NCBI RefSeq assembly: GCF_032854445.1 | Contig: NC_088295.1 | Coordinates: forward strand, 29,320,470-29,384,469 | DNA: 64,000 bases | Source: Liolophura sinensis | Taxonomy: Eukaryota > Mollusca > Polyplacophora > Chitonida > Chitonidae | Direction of reading: 5' to 3' | Part shown: one piece after another, positions 11,518-25,400 of the stretch | Layout of the letters: the number at the start of each line of letters is the position of its first letter | Numbering within the stretch: position 1 is the first letter of the stretch | The notes under the pieces: generated by a model | What the model saw: the letters and a program-made list of their open reading frames with translations, nothing else | Databases searched by the model: none | What the model was told of the DNA's origin: nothing | Made by a program: the position numbers and the translations under genes

Positions 11518-12544
11518 GAATAAGTCAAAATTTTTCTCTCAGTACATACATTCAACTTTTTCCACCTAGAAAGAGAATGACTGAATGAAAACCAGTGTGA
11601 ACAACAATTCCTTTAGATGTTACAAAACAAAACACTGAGTGCAAGGAGTACCTTATATCAGTTAATAATCCTTTTAATGAAGCTCATGATGCTTTCTGTA
11701 GAAACAGTAACAACCACTATGTTACAAACAACTGTGTATACAAAAAGATTCTACTCTGTTTCAGTCAAAATGGAATGAGCTTCATCAAATTTTACAGTTA
11801 TTTGTTCCACACAATGCATTCTTTCATCGAATATAATGTTGGCCCAAATTAAACACTGATAAATTATTTGCTACTTAAAATCCACTGTCAAATTTCACCA
11901 ACATTTTAAAAATATGAACAGGACTGTTTTACAGATCTGTATGGTTTCTGTACATCCAGAAAGACTGTATCCACAAGCAATTTGTTTACTCACACGAAGG
12001 AACTCGTAACAAAACTACGGCATCACAAACAACAAAAGAACAGTCTTTTAACAAACTAACCATCAAACCAATAATTCCTTTGTGTTGTCATACACTGTAT
12101 GACAATTACATAATTGTTTCATATGTATACAAATAATATTCTTATTTTGGTTATAGTTATCAAATTCACAGCAAGACAACAATCTAATAAACAAATATTC
12201 ATATAATATAACATATATATATAACATATATTATATAACATATATAATGTTCAATATTATTTCTGGTCAAAAATGAAAATAATAAATCCGTCAAACAGAT
12301 TTATTATCACCATAATAATTTACAGATACAGTGATGTATCGATGTTGGGTGAACCTAAAAAATATATAGAACAATTAACTGACCTCAAGATTATCCTCAT
12401 TTCTATTGTTCTACCCAAAAGATCTAAAGAAAAGAAAAAACATTTTTGTACAAACCTAGCACAAATCTGTATCTGTGTAGACTTAAATCTTTCTGACCTA
12501 TTCTTAACCCTTTTTGAAAATGAAACATCTTTAGAATGACTAAC

Positions 12545-12672
12545 TGACTGATATTTTACACCGTACTCAGGAATATTTCACTTACACGACGGCGGCCAGC
12601 ATTACGGTGGGTGGAAACCGCGCAGAGCCCGGGGGAAACCCACGACAATGAGCAGGTTGCATCTTTACAGTG
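12545..12672 (-). mobile_element. SINE family A fragment (3' half)
   Basis: Minus-orientation fragment with the family A body: TTTACACCGTACTCAGGAATATTTCACTT and GGCGGCCAGCATTACGGTGGG on the plus strand. The tRNA-like head is missing. Confidence 0.75.
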
Positions 12673-13096
12673 GATAGGAATGAAAAGAAGCCATCACAAT
12701 ACTGTCATTGCAATATGACTCGCTATACTGTGTCATTTATATTTTTTCTGTGCCAAGAATAAAATGCTACTAATGTTTGTGGCATTCAAATGCGTACGAA
12801 AATATAAGCTGGTGAAAAAAAAAAAAAGGAAGACTGTCTTGTTCAGTCTGTAGAACAGAAGATCTCAAACCAAGGGAGATAACCAGTCCTTAATATGCAC
12901 CCCTTGGAAAGCTGATTTGAAATCACATCTACACACGAGGGTGTATAAGTATTAAAAAGTGTTTGTCATTGAAAAAAAAAGCAAACGATGGCATCATGAA
13001 AGTACTAAATTGAATATATACATGTGGGCAAAGTACGACTGGTGAGAAATGGTCAGAAGATTTTAAACTTTTTGTGGAAATAAGCACTCTCCTGTA

Positions 13097-13102
13097 TTTA
13101 TT
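13097..13102 (-). terminator. HLCS: proximal candidate polyadenylation signal of HLCS
   Basis: Minus-strand AATAAA about 210 nt beyond the HLCS stop codon. It is the nearest canonical signal and would give a short 3' UTR. Confidence 0.35.
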
Positions 13103-13311
13103 TACACAGCTTTACAGTATGACATTTTAAAGCACTACTTTTTTTTATAAAAGTTAAACAAAACAACAGCAGACAGACATATACAGTGACTATGACAGCC
13201 AAGGATGTACTAACCTGTATAGTCAAGGTGACAAGGTTGATGTGACCTCACAATGGAATCTGAGCTGTTTAAATCAAACCTTTACAGTTACATACAGGTG
13301 TGATATTACTT

Positions 13312-13483
13312 CTATCTGGCTTTAATGCTGATGAGATTTCGTAGCATGTCAAAGGTGTTTCCATCGGGCTGCAGGCTGAGTGGCTCTCCACTGGAGGTCA
13401 TAACCTTTAGGTAGCCGTGTTCGTCCAATCCCTGGATGGTCACCTCCTGCTCGTCTTCAGCCTCCACCCTCACTCGGCTACCG
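13312..13483 (-). CDS. HLCS: HLCS exon 12 (C-terminal cap and stop)
   Basis: Enters in phase 2 after acceptor TTACAG. Encodes GSRVRVEAEDEQEVTIQGLD and ends PDGNTFDMLRNLISIKAR, then TAG. The DGNxFDMLRNL ending is a signature of animal HLCS C-termini. This is the SH3-like cap of the ligase. Confidence 0.95.
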
Positions 13484-16400
13484 CTGTAAGAATTTATATG
13501 AGAAACACACTCAATTAAAGGAAACATTTAGCTACAAGAATGGTAGGCGACCCCAGTCATACAGCGGGATAATGGCTGGCAGACAGCGTGGCGCCGTCTA
13601 TACAGCCTGTCCCGCGCACACAGCCCAGCTTAGGTCATCTTTATTTGCTCACCCCGATCAATGTGTATATTGTGCTCATAATTCGGCCTAGCCTTACACC
13701 CTCAGAAGCCTGTCACTTGTCCACAGGATCGGAGACTTTACCAATACATCTGCTTTATTACCAACCTCTAATTTCACATCTCAACCCTTGTCAAAGGCAA
13801 TAGTTTGAAGCTTCACAGTCGAAATAGTTCAGGAAATGAAATACCGGTACCCAGGGCGGGAAAAAAAGTAAATGTTAAAAGCAAACATGAGACCAGGGAC
13901 TGCAAAAATGCTGGTCAAATTCCATTCCATACAAAAACTACATATTTACAAAAAAAAAAAAAAAAAAAAAAAATAAGTCCAAAGAGACGGAATGAATAGA
14001 GAGGAATGAGTACAATACAACAGAAGTTTGTGGAGACTTCAGAGATGACTTTTTTTTTGGTCAGATCCTGCTTGCATGCTGGTAATTTAGCCTACTTCAA
14101 GTTCATTTATATGCCACTTTCAACAATGATATGAAAGGCCCAAACTGAAAAGATAATTAAAACAGAAATTTGATCTCAAAGAGGGTCAACTGGTAAATGA
14201 TCACAACAGTTTTCCAACATCCCATTTATACAGTACCTGTTTGAGAAGTATGCTACTCGAAGTTTCCATCATCAAAAGTAGTAATCTATGCATATTCCTG
14301 AACCAAGGCTGATGCAAAACGAAATCCAGCTTTATTGGGTATAGACATTTTATACAGGGACATGGTATGATGAAATTCTGCCCTAATGCACCTAATCTTT
14401 GATGTTATTTTTCAATCACAACGTCCTAACTGATCAATACCATTTCTGACACAGTTCACACATAGATCAATAAATACTCTGAGAAACAAAAACAATGGTG
14501 AAATGCTCAATCATATCAGTACCAGTCTGATGGTACAGCACATCTATGTTAATTCAGTGTACCAATGAATATATGCTGAGCTGAACTAGCATTTCCAAAG
14601 TAACCACATTTTTTACAAGTTTATAGTAAAAATTTTACATTGGCAACCAGAATTTGGATGTCTGAAATACGCCCCTTCCATCCGCCATCTTTTCCATAAA
14701 TGAGGTTAATTATGAAAATAATTACCCGATTGCCATTACCTCAAGCATACACAAGTTCAGATGATAGGCCAGATGTATGGCCAGTTTCATCAAAATCGGC
14801 ACAGTAGTTTGGAAGGAGATGCATGGACAAAATCATGTCTACAGATGGGGTGGGGTGGGGGGGGGGGGGGGGACATGATTTATAAATATTGAGTATCCTA
14901 ATGTTTTCTTTTCACCGTTAAGAATGATTCCACTATTTAGTGTCAAAGAATATTTTATTGAGCCATACATGCAGCAACCTTGAGGTCAGATTATGAATAT
15001 GTGTGTACAGTGAATATGCATCAAGGTTAACAGACAACTACACAACAAAGCACTGAATTCGTACATGTTTGTACATACTGTGTATAAAGATCGGAACTAA
15101 TCAAAGTTTATGAACTGTCACTGAAATTTTGCAGCAATGTACAAAGATCACCAAATGAAGCACTGAACAAAGCTGAGTAATTACATTTTTTATGAAGAAA
15201 TAGTGATTCTTTTATCGAAAGATTCTACAGAAATATATAATCTTTCCACTGCATCTTCACTACCAATTGTGATCTTCAAGAAAAAATGGTGTACTCAGAC
15301 AATACACGGTTACAATTATTGATTTGATCATGTCTTCACTACCAAAGGAGCCATAAATACAGAAACGATGACTTATTCATAGAGTTCCAACATTCTATGG
15401 ATACAATTACTAGTGTTTTTTCAACAGTATCTTTTCTACCACTTTGTGACTTTTATTCAAATAATCTACAAATACCACCATTATTTTTATCATATCCTCA
15501 TTACATATCCTAACAGTATCTTTCACGAGGAAATGGTTCATTTTAATCAAACTGTCAACATTTTTAGGACTGTACAAGAAATAAGTAGCAGTGTGATAAG
15601 TAACAGATGGTGAAATGTTTAGTAACAGTGAAGCAAGTGAAACAAAGTACTGTAAATACTCTGAGATGTATTTGTTGATGGAGCCACACATGTTACAGCC
15701 ACTGTGTAGACAAGAGGTTTAATTACCAAAGCAGGGAGTGAGAGCATTTGATAAGTCATCAGCCCCCTACACCACAGTCAAACAGGGGCACTCAGCCATA
15801 ACTAGGTGTATATACATTTCACTTTAATGTGTGCAAATGTTGACTTTAACAAGGATGGCCTAATTTGAGCCCACCCCAAACAAACACTGAGGGGAGACAG
15901 AAGGAGGCCCATCTAAGCCAGTGTTAATCCTTCCTTTCAGCGCTTCTCGATCCCTAACCCTCCCTACCCTAGTCTACACGTAGCTCTATCCAGACCTTCA
16001 TCTCAGGCTTCCTCATTTCCACATGTGGCTATGTTATAGGGTGTAAGAAAACTTCTACAGAACTTCTACCCCCCACAATTGCACATTTAATATTTTGCGA
16101 GTTTCAAATTGAGTATAAAACTATACACTCTTTTATTTGTAGCTTGAATTATTTTGAATAATTACATAATTTTTCCTTCATACAAAGTTGTGACCATAAG
16201 GGCGTCTACAAAATCTCTGCTTTCTAGGGTTATAATTTCCTCCCAGATTGGAATGTGACAATACTATTACCGTATTACATCAGCGTTCACACTGACCTGT
16301 AACACCCCTGGGGAGTTTCCATCAGGAGCCAAAATGGTGTGTAAGAAAAGAATATCCGTGTGTACATTTTTCCAGTGGCATTCCAAGACACTTTGAGTAC

Positions 16401-19400
16401 ATACACAAAACTTTCATCATGGGAAAGGATTTATGTCAAACAGACGGACAAGCTCAAAGATCAATTTTGCAACGCTACCATAGTTATGCATTACTGATAC
16501 AATGTGTAGTGAATATATTTCAGTTTCAAAAGCAAAAGAACTTTTAGGCTTGGCTTTTTTAAACTGTAATTAAAACTTGTATTCATGCTTTGAGATTGTA
16601 TTAAATATGATTCTATACATACAGGAGTTTTAAATGCCTCAGACACAAAAGCTTGTTGAAAAATACATCAGGCTAGTTCCAGACCTATGTGAATACAGAT
16701 GGATTAGAAGAAAAAAAATTTTTACATCTCAAAGAATTTTCCTTTGTAGCAATATATTAAACACATGCAGTACTCTATTAATCCTACAGTTCTCTTCCCA
16801 TGTTTAACCTTAATACACATATCATATATGTACATAGCTGTCAGTTACCACTGAATCAACAAGGTGCCAATCATGTGTGATGGGAGGTGCCAGACCCTCA
16901 CTATAATCTCATCCAGAGTTGTTACATGACAGATATGTGCTTGGCTGTGTTACACACCATACATTTGGTTATCAGGGTCAGCTACTGTGTCATATTCTCC
17001 TCCAACAGAGTAAAACTAAATGTTTGTTACAGGCAAAGTCTGTCCCAGGATATCGGTTACATGTACATGTAAATGTACGTATCAAAGAGCGTTAAGTTTC
17101 AAAATAAGGAATCTTCACCTTGGGTCAGTAAATGTCAATCAATGTTCCAGTGCCTAACATATTATGATGAATGGTGCTTATCAGTCCAATCAATTGTCAG
17201 CTTATTTGTCACATGATCAACACCTTGCCCAAACCTCCAGCCAGTGAAAACAAACATATATCTAAAGTGACTGTAAAAATGCAATGTACAACATGACAAG
17301 TTTAATAGTCTGCAACAATTTCACACAAGATTAGTTAGTTTCTATTAATAGATAAAGTTTTATAAAATAAGATACTCTAAGCAACAATAAATTCTCTTTT
17401 TGGATTTATGTAAAATCCTACACAAATATGGCTGGTGTCAGTTGTAAATCACTTGGCATACCAGCCAAATGTCATATTGACAAGTAGCACTTTTTATTTA
17501 TTTATTTATTTATTTGATTGGTGTTTTATGCTGTACTCAAGAATATTTCACTTATACAACAATGGCCAGCATTATGGTGTGAGGAAACCAGACAGAGCCC
17601 AGGGGAAACCCACAACCATCCATAGGTTGCTGCACACCTTCCCCGTATAGCTGGAGAGGAAGCTAGCAAGAGCTGGACTTCAACTCACAGCGACTGCACT
17701 GGTGAAAGGCTCCTGGGTCATTGCGCCACACTGGCCTGCTAACCACCTTGACAATGGAGGCCCTAGCACCTGGAGGCCCTAGGCCCAACTACAGAAATCA
17801 CACAGGTTAAAGAAATAAAGATTGCACAGTGTGAGCGAAAGTTATGGCATAAACTCCACGGAAGTTACGGCAAAATCAAAACTATGAAAACGCGTTTCAC
17901 CTCACCTGTGAAGCCAGTATTTGTAGTAGAGATCACAGAATGGCTCACAGCCATTCTTCTGAAATTCATTTATCAAAGTTTCCATCGTAGTTATCACCCT
18001 TCCTAATAGCTCTTCCGTGCTTAAGGGCTGTAAATTTGTCCCATTCTCCTGGTTATGCTGTTGAATGATGTCACTGATGCAAATCGTTGGGTTACTATTA
18101 GAAACATTGAAACCACAACCTGTAAATATGTAAAAGAGGCATTTAGTGAATGTTCAACTGAAACACAAAATAGTATAATACAGTCAAAGTTTCTTTTGAA
18201 CACTTCAATTCCTGCACACATGCAGATTTTAACCTGTATGGAAAGGCTAATGTGTATGCCAGGGAAAACAAGACAGTGGTCTCCTCCCAACGCCATGTAA
18301 GATCACCCAAGCAACAGTACAAGTACATGTACTATCAACCCATTGTTGTCAATGCCCAAACAAGTTTGTGGGAAAATTTCAAGACACCAATGTTAATGAC
18401 TAAGACTGAACCAATCAACACCTCCTATGTTCTATAATGCCAATTAGAAGACAAGCAACTTGACCACTTGACCACGACCTGCGGGCCCTTGCACCAGAAA
18501 ACTTTTAAAATTATTAGACACTGAAACATTGCGGCCCTTTAAATGCCCCACTTTTGGCAAATCGATTGACCTAAGATACATGTAGTAAGGCTTCTACCCC
18601 CCCCCCCCCCCCCCCGCCCTAAAAAAAAAATAGAGTTCAGGTGAACAGTGAACACAACATACACTAACACTCAAACAAGTACACTTGTTTGAAATGTATA
18701 ATAGAATATCAGCAGCATTGGGGTGAGTATAACCCCTGAGGGAATTCTTCATGGGTGTTGAAGATCGATATGTGTTACCATGACAAATGCACAAGTGGAA
18801 AATAGTTGGAGCTGTAGCCCGGAGACAAAATCATTCCTATTTATATAGTATATATAAGGAAAATGGCTATTTGGTTACCATAACAACTGCGAAAATGGAC
18901 AAATGTGAATCATGACACAATGTCATCTGTGTATCAAGAACATGATACCAAATCTATCTATTTAGTATATAAAAGGAAAATGGCTATCTGGTTACCATGA
19001 CATACATTTACACATACATTTTGTATCAACCAAAAATTAAAACTCTATGTGGAAAACTATTGGAGTTATAGCCCGAACACAGACGGACAAAATCGCTATA
19101 ACATAATACGCCAGGCCTAATGGCTAGCGGTATTATATAAGAACATATAAATAATATTATGGCTAAGAAAGTTGTTAATTAAAGTTGTATAAAGCATGGT
19201 CTCTCTTGGTCAACTGTGGCTGCAACCTGATACTGCAAATGTTGTATTTGTTTTCGTTTTGACGAATCATTACCCACACTACAGGTATCAAGGCTTTCTA
19301 TAAGCACTAAATTATAAAGTGTAACAGTGCATGAATTTACCTACGCTCATAGGTGAGGACCGCCAGGGTATGAAAACAGCTTGAAAGCCATAAAACTGCA

Positions 19401-22400
19401 GGAAGTTCAATTTTCTTATTTTATATGTTTGAGCCCAGAATTTCTGGAAGATTAATGACTCCAGGATGACAAGGTTGTTCCAGGCAAGCAGTTCACTGCC
19501 CCTGGGTGAAGAGGGGGCATTCATTCTCAAGACAGTAACATTTTTCTCAGGGATAGGCCTCTTGAGGTGTGGGGAAGAGTCAAGAGAGAGAAGGGTCAGT
19601 GTTATAACAGTGGACAGACAATGGTCATCGTACAATCTGACCACCAGTCTCTATACAAATCTCTCCTCACAGGAATAATTAAGTCTGAGGATCAGTCCAC
19701 AGCAGCACTTGTTGGTGAAGGATACTCAAACAAACAAACCCAGGGGATCTTTACCCTACAGTCCTAAGTCATCCCCCACTGGGCAAACTGGGTGTGATGC
19801 CCAAGACTGTGTGCCTGTCACACATCCCAGCCACTCACACAATGCTAGGATTAGTACAGGTCTGTGAGTAAATTCCACTGCAAACTTCTCCTTTTTTTAC
19901 CTCTCCTTGTTTGGATGGGATAAGCAGCTGCCTTGGGAGTGTACCCCTACCCCTAAGGCTCCAGCACCCCTACCCTAGCCCAGACCCCTAGCTAGATGGT
20001 CCCATTGTTAGGCCTGGTCAGTAACTGACCCTTCTCAGCCCCCTGACAATCTGTTTGTCAGTTATTGTGGGGAAATCACGACCAAGGTTCAACAGAATAT
20101 GCAAAATGAGGTCTGCAGCCTGACCCTATACTCTAAGGGGGCACCAGATGTTTGGAACAAAGATGTCCAATGATGGCAAACTACCAATGATTCAGCCCAA
20201 TAAAACTCATCAATGAAAGTTATTTTCCAATCCATCACCAAAAACAAATAAATTATGTCTCAAAACAGGTATCCAGTTCCAACACTCAGTCATGCGTGTC
20301 TAATGGCCAGAATTCTTTAGCTTAGTGTAAACTTGAACTGTTCAATTAGTGGTTGTACAAAACCAGAATACTGCTCATGCAGTACAAACCACTGCAACCA
20401 GGTAAATTACCTGACTTATTCAGTGTTCACGCAAAGATATTATTCCTGGCAAAAGTTTATTCTATTCTCAATATTAGATGTAAAAAAAACAATTCTTGGG
20501 TAAACTTTTTTAACCAAGGTTTTAACATATGATGACAGAAACAATAATATAAAAATGAAAACAAATCTGAAATGAGCCTATGTGAAATTTTAACAGCATT
20601 TTGCGAGGATAATATTAAAATGATTTATGACAAATAATTCTTCATTCACACCATTCCCCAAATTTCCAGCAGTTAATCAAATACTTTTGCATATCATTCG
20701 AGATAAAAAGAATACGTACAATAAAACATTAAAGCCACAGAGTATATGTTAGAGTGAATATGTCACAGAAGGCATATGGGATAGATAGGTGACGCCCCAG
20801 AAGGTGCATGCCACAGAATGTATGTGTTACATAAGGCATACAGAACATATACATGTACATGGTGACATAGAAAGAGTGGGCACAACAAAGTGTGTATGCC
20901 ACAGAATGTATGTGCTACATAAGGCATACAGTAGAGATACATGTACATGTTGACACAGAAAGAGTGGGCACAACAAAGTGTGTATGCCACAGAATGTATG
21001 TGCTACATAAGGCATACAGTACAGATACGTGTACATGGTGACACAGAAAGAGTGGGCACAACAAAGTGTGCATGCCACAGAATGTATGTGCTACATAAGG
21101 CATACAGAACATATACATGTACATGGTGACACAGAAAGAGTGGGCACAACAAAGTGTGTATGCCACAGAATGTATGTGCTACACAAGGCATACAGAACAG
21201 ATACATGTTGACACAGAAAGAGTGGGCACAACAAAGTGTGCATGCCACAGAATGTATGTGATACATAAGGCATACAGAACAGATACATGTACATGTTGAA
21301 ACAGAAAGAGTGGGCACCACAAAGTGTGTATGCCACAGAATGTATGTGCTACATAAGGCATACAGTAGAGATACATGTACATGTTGACACAGAAAGAGTG
21401 GGCACCACAAAGTGTGTATGCCACAGAATGTATGTGCTACACAAGGCATACTGAACAGACACATGTTGACACAGAAAGAGTGGGAACAACAAAGTGTGTA
21501 TGCCACAGAATGTATGTGCTACACAAGGCATACAGAACAGATACATGTTGACACAGAAAGAGTGGGCACAACAAAGTGTGTATGCCACAGAATGTATGTG
21601 CTACATAAGGCATACAGAACATATACATGTACATGGTGACACAGAAAGAGTGGGCACAACAAAGTGTGTATGCCACAGAATGTATGTGCTACACAAGGCA
21701 TACAGAACAGATACATGTTGACACAGAAAGAGTGGGCACAACAAAGTGTGTATGCCACAGAATGTATGTGCTACACAAGGCATACTGAACAGACACATGT
21801 TGACACAGAAAGAGTGGGCACAACAAAGTGTGTATGTCAAAGAATGTATGTGCTACACAAGGCATACAGAACAGATACATGTACATGTTGACACAGAAAG
21901 AGTGGGCACCACAAAGTGTGTATGTCACAGAATGTATGTGCTACACAAGGCATACAGAACAGATACATGTACATGTTGACACAGAAAGAGTGGGCACCAC
22001 AAAGTGTGTATGTCACAGAATGTATGTGCTGCACAAGGCATACAGAACAGATACATGTACATGTTGACACAGAAAGAGTGGGCACCACAAAGTGTGTATG
22101 CCACAGAATATATGTGCTACATAAGGCATACAGAACATATACATGTACATGGTGACACAGAAAGAGTGGGCACCACAAAGTGTGTATGTCACAGAATGTA
22201 TGTGCTACACAAGGCATACAGTAGAGATACATGTACATGTTGACACAGAAAGAGTGGGAACCACAAAGTGTGTATGCCACAGAATGTATGTGCTACACAA
22301 GGCATACAGAACAGATACATGTACATGTTGACACAGAAAGAGTGGGCACCACAAAGTGTGTATGTCACAGAATGTATGTGCTACATAAGGCATACAGTAG

Positions 22401-25400
22401 AGATACATGTACATGTTGACACAGAAAGAGTGGGAACCACAAAGTGTGTATGCCACAGAATGTATGTGCTACATAAGGCATACAGAACAGATACATGTTG
22501 ACACAGAAAGAGTGGGCACAACAAAGTGTGTATGCCACAGAATGTATGTGCTACACAAGGCATACAGAACAGATACATGTACATGTTGACACAGAAAGAG
22601 TGGGCACCACAAAGTGTGTATGTCACAGAATGTATGTGCTACATAAGGCATACAGTAGAGATACATGTACATGTTGACACAGAAAGAGTGGGAACCACAA
22701 AGTGTGTATGCCACAGAATGTATGTGCTACATAAGGCATACAAGACAGATGCGTGTACATGTTGACACACAGAAAGAGTGGGTCAGCTACTATGTTGCTC
22801 AGGACAAGTCCTGAAAACAGAACAGTAATGTTCAGTCAATTTAGGCCTTGTTCCTGAAAAAGAAGGGAATAAAAACTTTACATCCAAATTTAAACAAAAT
22901 AGAATCCAGACAATCATGCATAAACTAAGATCCTGCATTAACTGAGCTCAGGTCCTACAGTAACTGAGATCCTGCATTAACTGAGTTCAGATCCTACAGT
23001 AACTGAGATCCTGCATTAACTGAGTTCAGATCCTACAGTAACTGAGATCCTGCATTAACTGAGATTCTGTTTCAACAAGATCACCTTCATACAAGTGAAA
23101 TAATTGTATTGTTGTGGTAGGTATGATATAAAACAAGGCCAAATCTGCTGTGAAGGTGACAAGCACATGTAAGTATTCAATGAAAATCCCATGAAAACTG
23201 CATATATACAGTCAAATCAGTTTGGTTTGTTCCACATGAGAAAACATGTTGACAAGTTCAGTAGCTTACATGTATCCCATAATTGTGGCACAACTAGACA
23301 CATTGCTAAGTAAGAGAAAAGCATATATGTATTTATTTGAATAGTGTTTTATGCTGTATTCAAGAATATTTCACTTATAAGACAGTGGCCAGCTTTATGG
23401 TGGGAGGAAACCAGGCAGAGCCTGGGTGAAACCCACAACCATTTTCAGGTTGCTGACAGACCTTCTCCCCATTTGGCCGGAGAGGAAGCCAGCATGAACT
23501 GAACTTGAACTCACAGCGACTGCATTGGTGAGAGGTTCCTGGGTCATTGCACTGCGCTGGTGTGCTAACCCCCTCAACCACAGAGGCCGCCAAAGAAAAG
23601 TAAGAAGAGAGAAAAGTACGATGGTCAGGAAATCAAAGATCATGGCAGACGTACAGCATTCATGGTGGATTATATATAATGACAAAATAAATCACAACTG
23701 TCTCTTTGCTCAATTCAGGCCACTGTGTATTAAAATGTGAACTGTTGTTTTGTGAATTGTTTGAAAATTGTTCCAAAACTAATCTTGCTGACAAGGTCAG
23801 GTGTGACTATCACGAAATCCAAGATGGCCGAGGACAGCCATACTGGATTATGACTTCAAGTCACTATGTACACGAGAACTCCACTAGATGAAAACTCTTA
23901 GAGGAGTCTTCTTCTCATGGGATGGCCACATTGGGACTATGTGTCAAAAGCTCCAGCAAACGTAGATACTTCCAGAAAACTGTTCACCGTGTTTGCTTCT
24001 AAAAGTATATGGCAAATCATCTGGAAAATGCATGTCTGAAGTTGTGTTATATAGGAATAAAGCAACAGGCTTTATGTGAGCTTTCCTTAATTGTTTCTAA
24101 ATTATATTCCTTTTTGACAAAGCACATGTAATTAAGACGCCTGTACCTGGACTGAGGACCTATAGCTGAGCTTGACACAATACAGCGTACAGATGGTTTA
24201 CAACAGGATGCTGGCCGCGACGCTATCATGTGAACTAGGTCAGCATGAGCTATGGTACAGCAGTACACGGTGTAATCGACCAGTGTTTGCACAAAACGGG
24301 GCAACTCTAGAATTAAACACTCCGAATTGTCTGCCCTATTTATGAACGGTAGACTCAAACAGCTACCCGCCCCTCAAAGGTCTCCCCCCCAAAACCCCCG
24401 ATCATATTTTCCACCGACATCAGCGGCAAATGAAGCCATGAAAACAAAGGCACAATTAGAGAGCAGGTCATCTGATAGCATAATTTCCTTTTGATTTCCA
24501 TAGCAAATATGAAGTACAAATGTTATACGGTCATCTGTACATAGTGGCTGGGTGGTGACGTTACCACGGCTAGCTTAGACCGATGCCCTGTTCGGTCTGG
24601 GGTAAGGGCGCAGAGCGGGACAGGAAGCTGTGGCCTGGCTCGATCACTGTTTGTGAACCTGATTACTGCCGTGATCAAGGTTTTCCCAGAATCCATACTC
24701 AGCCCAGACAGTAACAATTTCTGTCATAATTGCTAAATGACATCTTGTTAAATTAAAATTTCAAACATGCGGGTAAGGTTTCATGGTATCATCTTACCAG
24801 GCGAATGAACAAGAAAGAGCGTCTGTGTACAAGCGGGCTGTGTTCAAAGAGTAGCGCCCGCTCACTGTTGGAGAAATCGGAGTGGGGTAAGATGGACAAC
24901 TGAGAATCGATTACTCCTCAGTAAAGTGTGCTAACGGCTATAAATGGTATCTACCCTACTGGTACAATGTTGATCAATGGCAAAGTAAACACTTTCCCTG
25001 TAAGTCCAATTTGGCTAATGGCATTTGTTCCAGCCCAAAGTGCAGGTTGATCGTTGGGGTCTTATTTCATGCAGGATGCAGCTCAATGAGAGACCCCGGC
25101 ATAACACTATCGATGAAATGTTCACATCATTGAAACACCTTCAATCTCCCAGCCTTACACTGTTGTTATAAACACAGACACGAAGAAAAAGAAGATAAGG
25201 CAACACACATACAGACCTTCAGTTTGAAATGATATTAGTAACTGGACCACAATGTTAAAAGTTTGCGAACAAAATACAAAGCAATTTTTGTCACATTTCT
25301 ATCCTCAGAAAAGCAGACTGCTTGTATCGAGTGGTAAATTTGAACTTTCAAATTTTTTTTCAAAATCACACTGAAACAGGTAACCCGCTTTGTGAAAACA

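Larger units (their letters stand above)
11069..13311. other. downstream region of HLCS, probably its 3' UTR in part
   Basis: No protein-coding gene is supported. The interval from 11490 to 13311 lies directly downstream of the HLCS stop and carries two AATAAA signals in the minus-strand sense. It contains one SINE fragment (12545-12672) and AT-rich simple sequence near 12195-12250. How much is transcribed UTR cannot be told from sequence. Confidence 0.45.
13484..17905 (-). other. HLCS: HLCS intron 11
   Basis: About 4.4 kb. Holds a poly-A run near 13950-13972, a G-run at 14847-14872, a dispersed stretch at 14720-14845 (GTTTCATCAAAATCGGCACAGTAGTTTGG type), a pyrimidine-rich stretch near 15930-16030 and a full SINE at 17491-17763. 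No other exon is seen. Confidence 0.7.

Noticed and set aside
20763-22765. Many cysteine/histidine-rich open frames of 60-167 codons on both strands, resembling a repetitive secreted protein
   Set aside because: They are translations of the 88/82-bp minisatellite in an HLCS intron; frames rotate between units and most start at non-ATG codons or at repeated ATGs. No splice or signal-peptide context.
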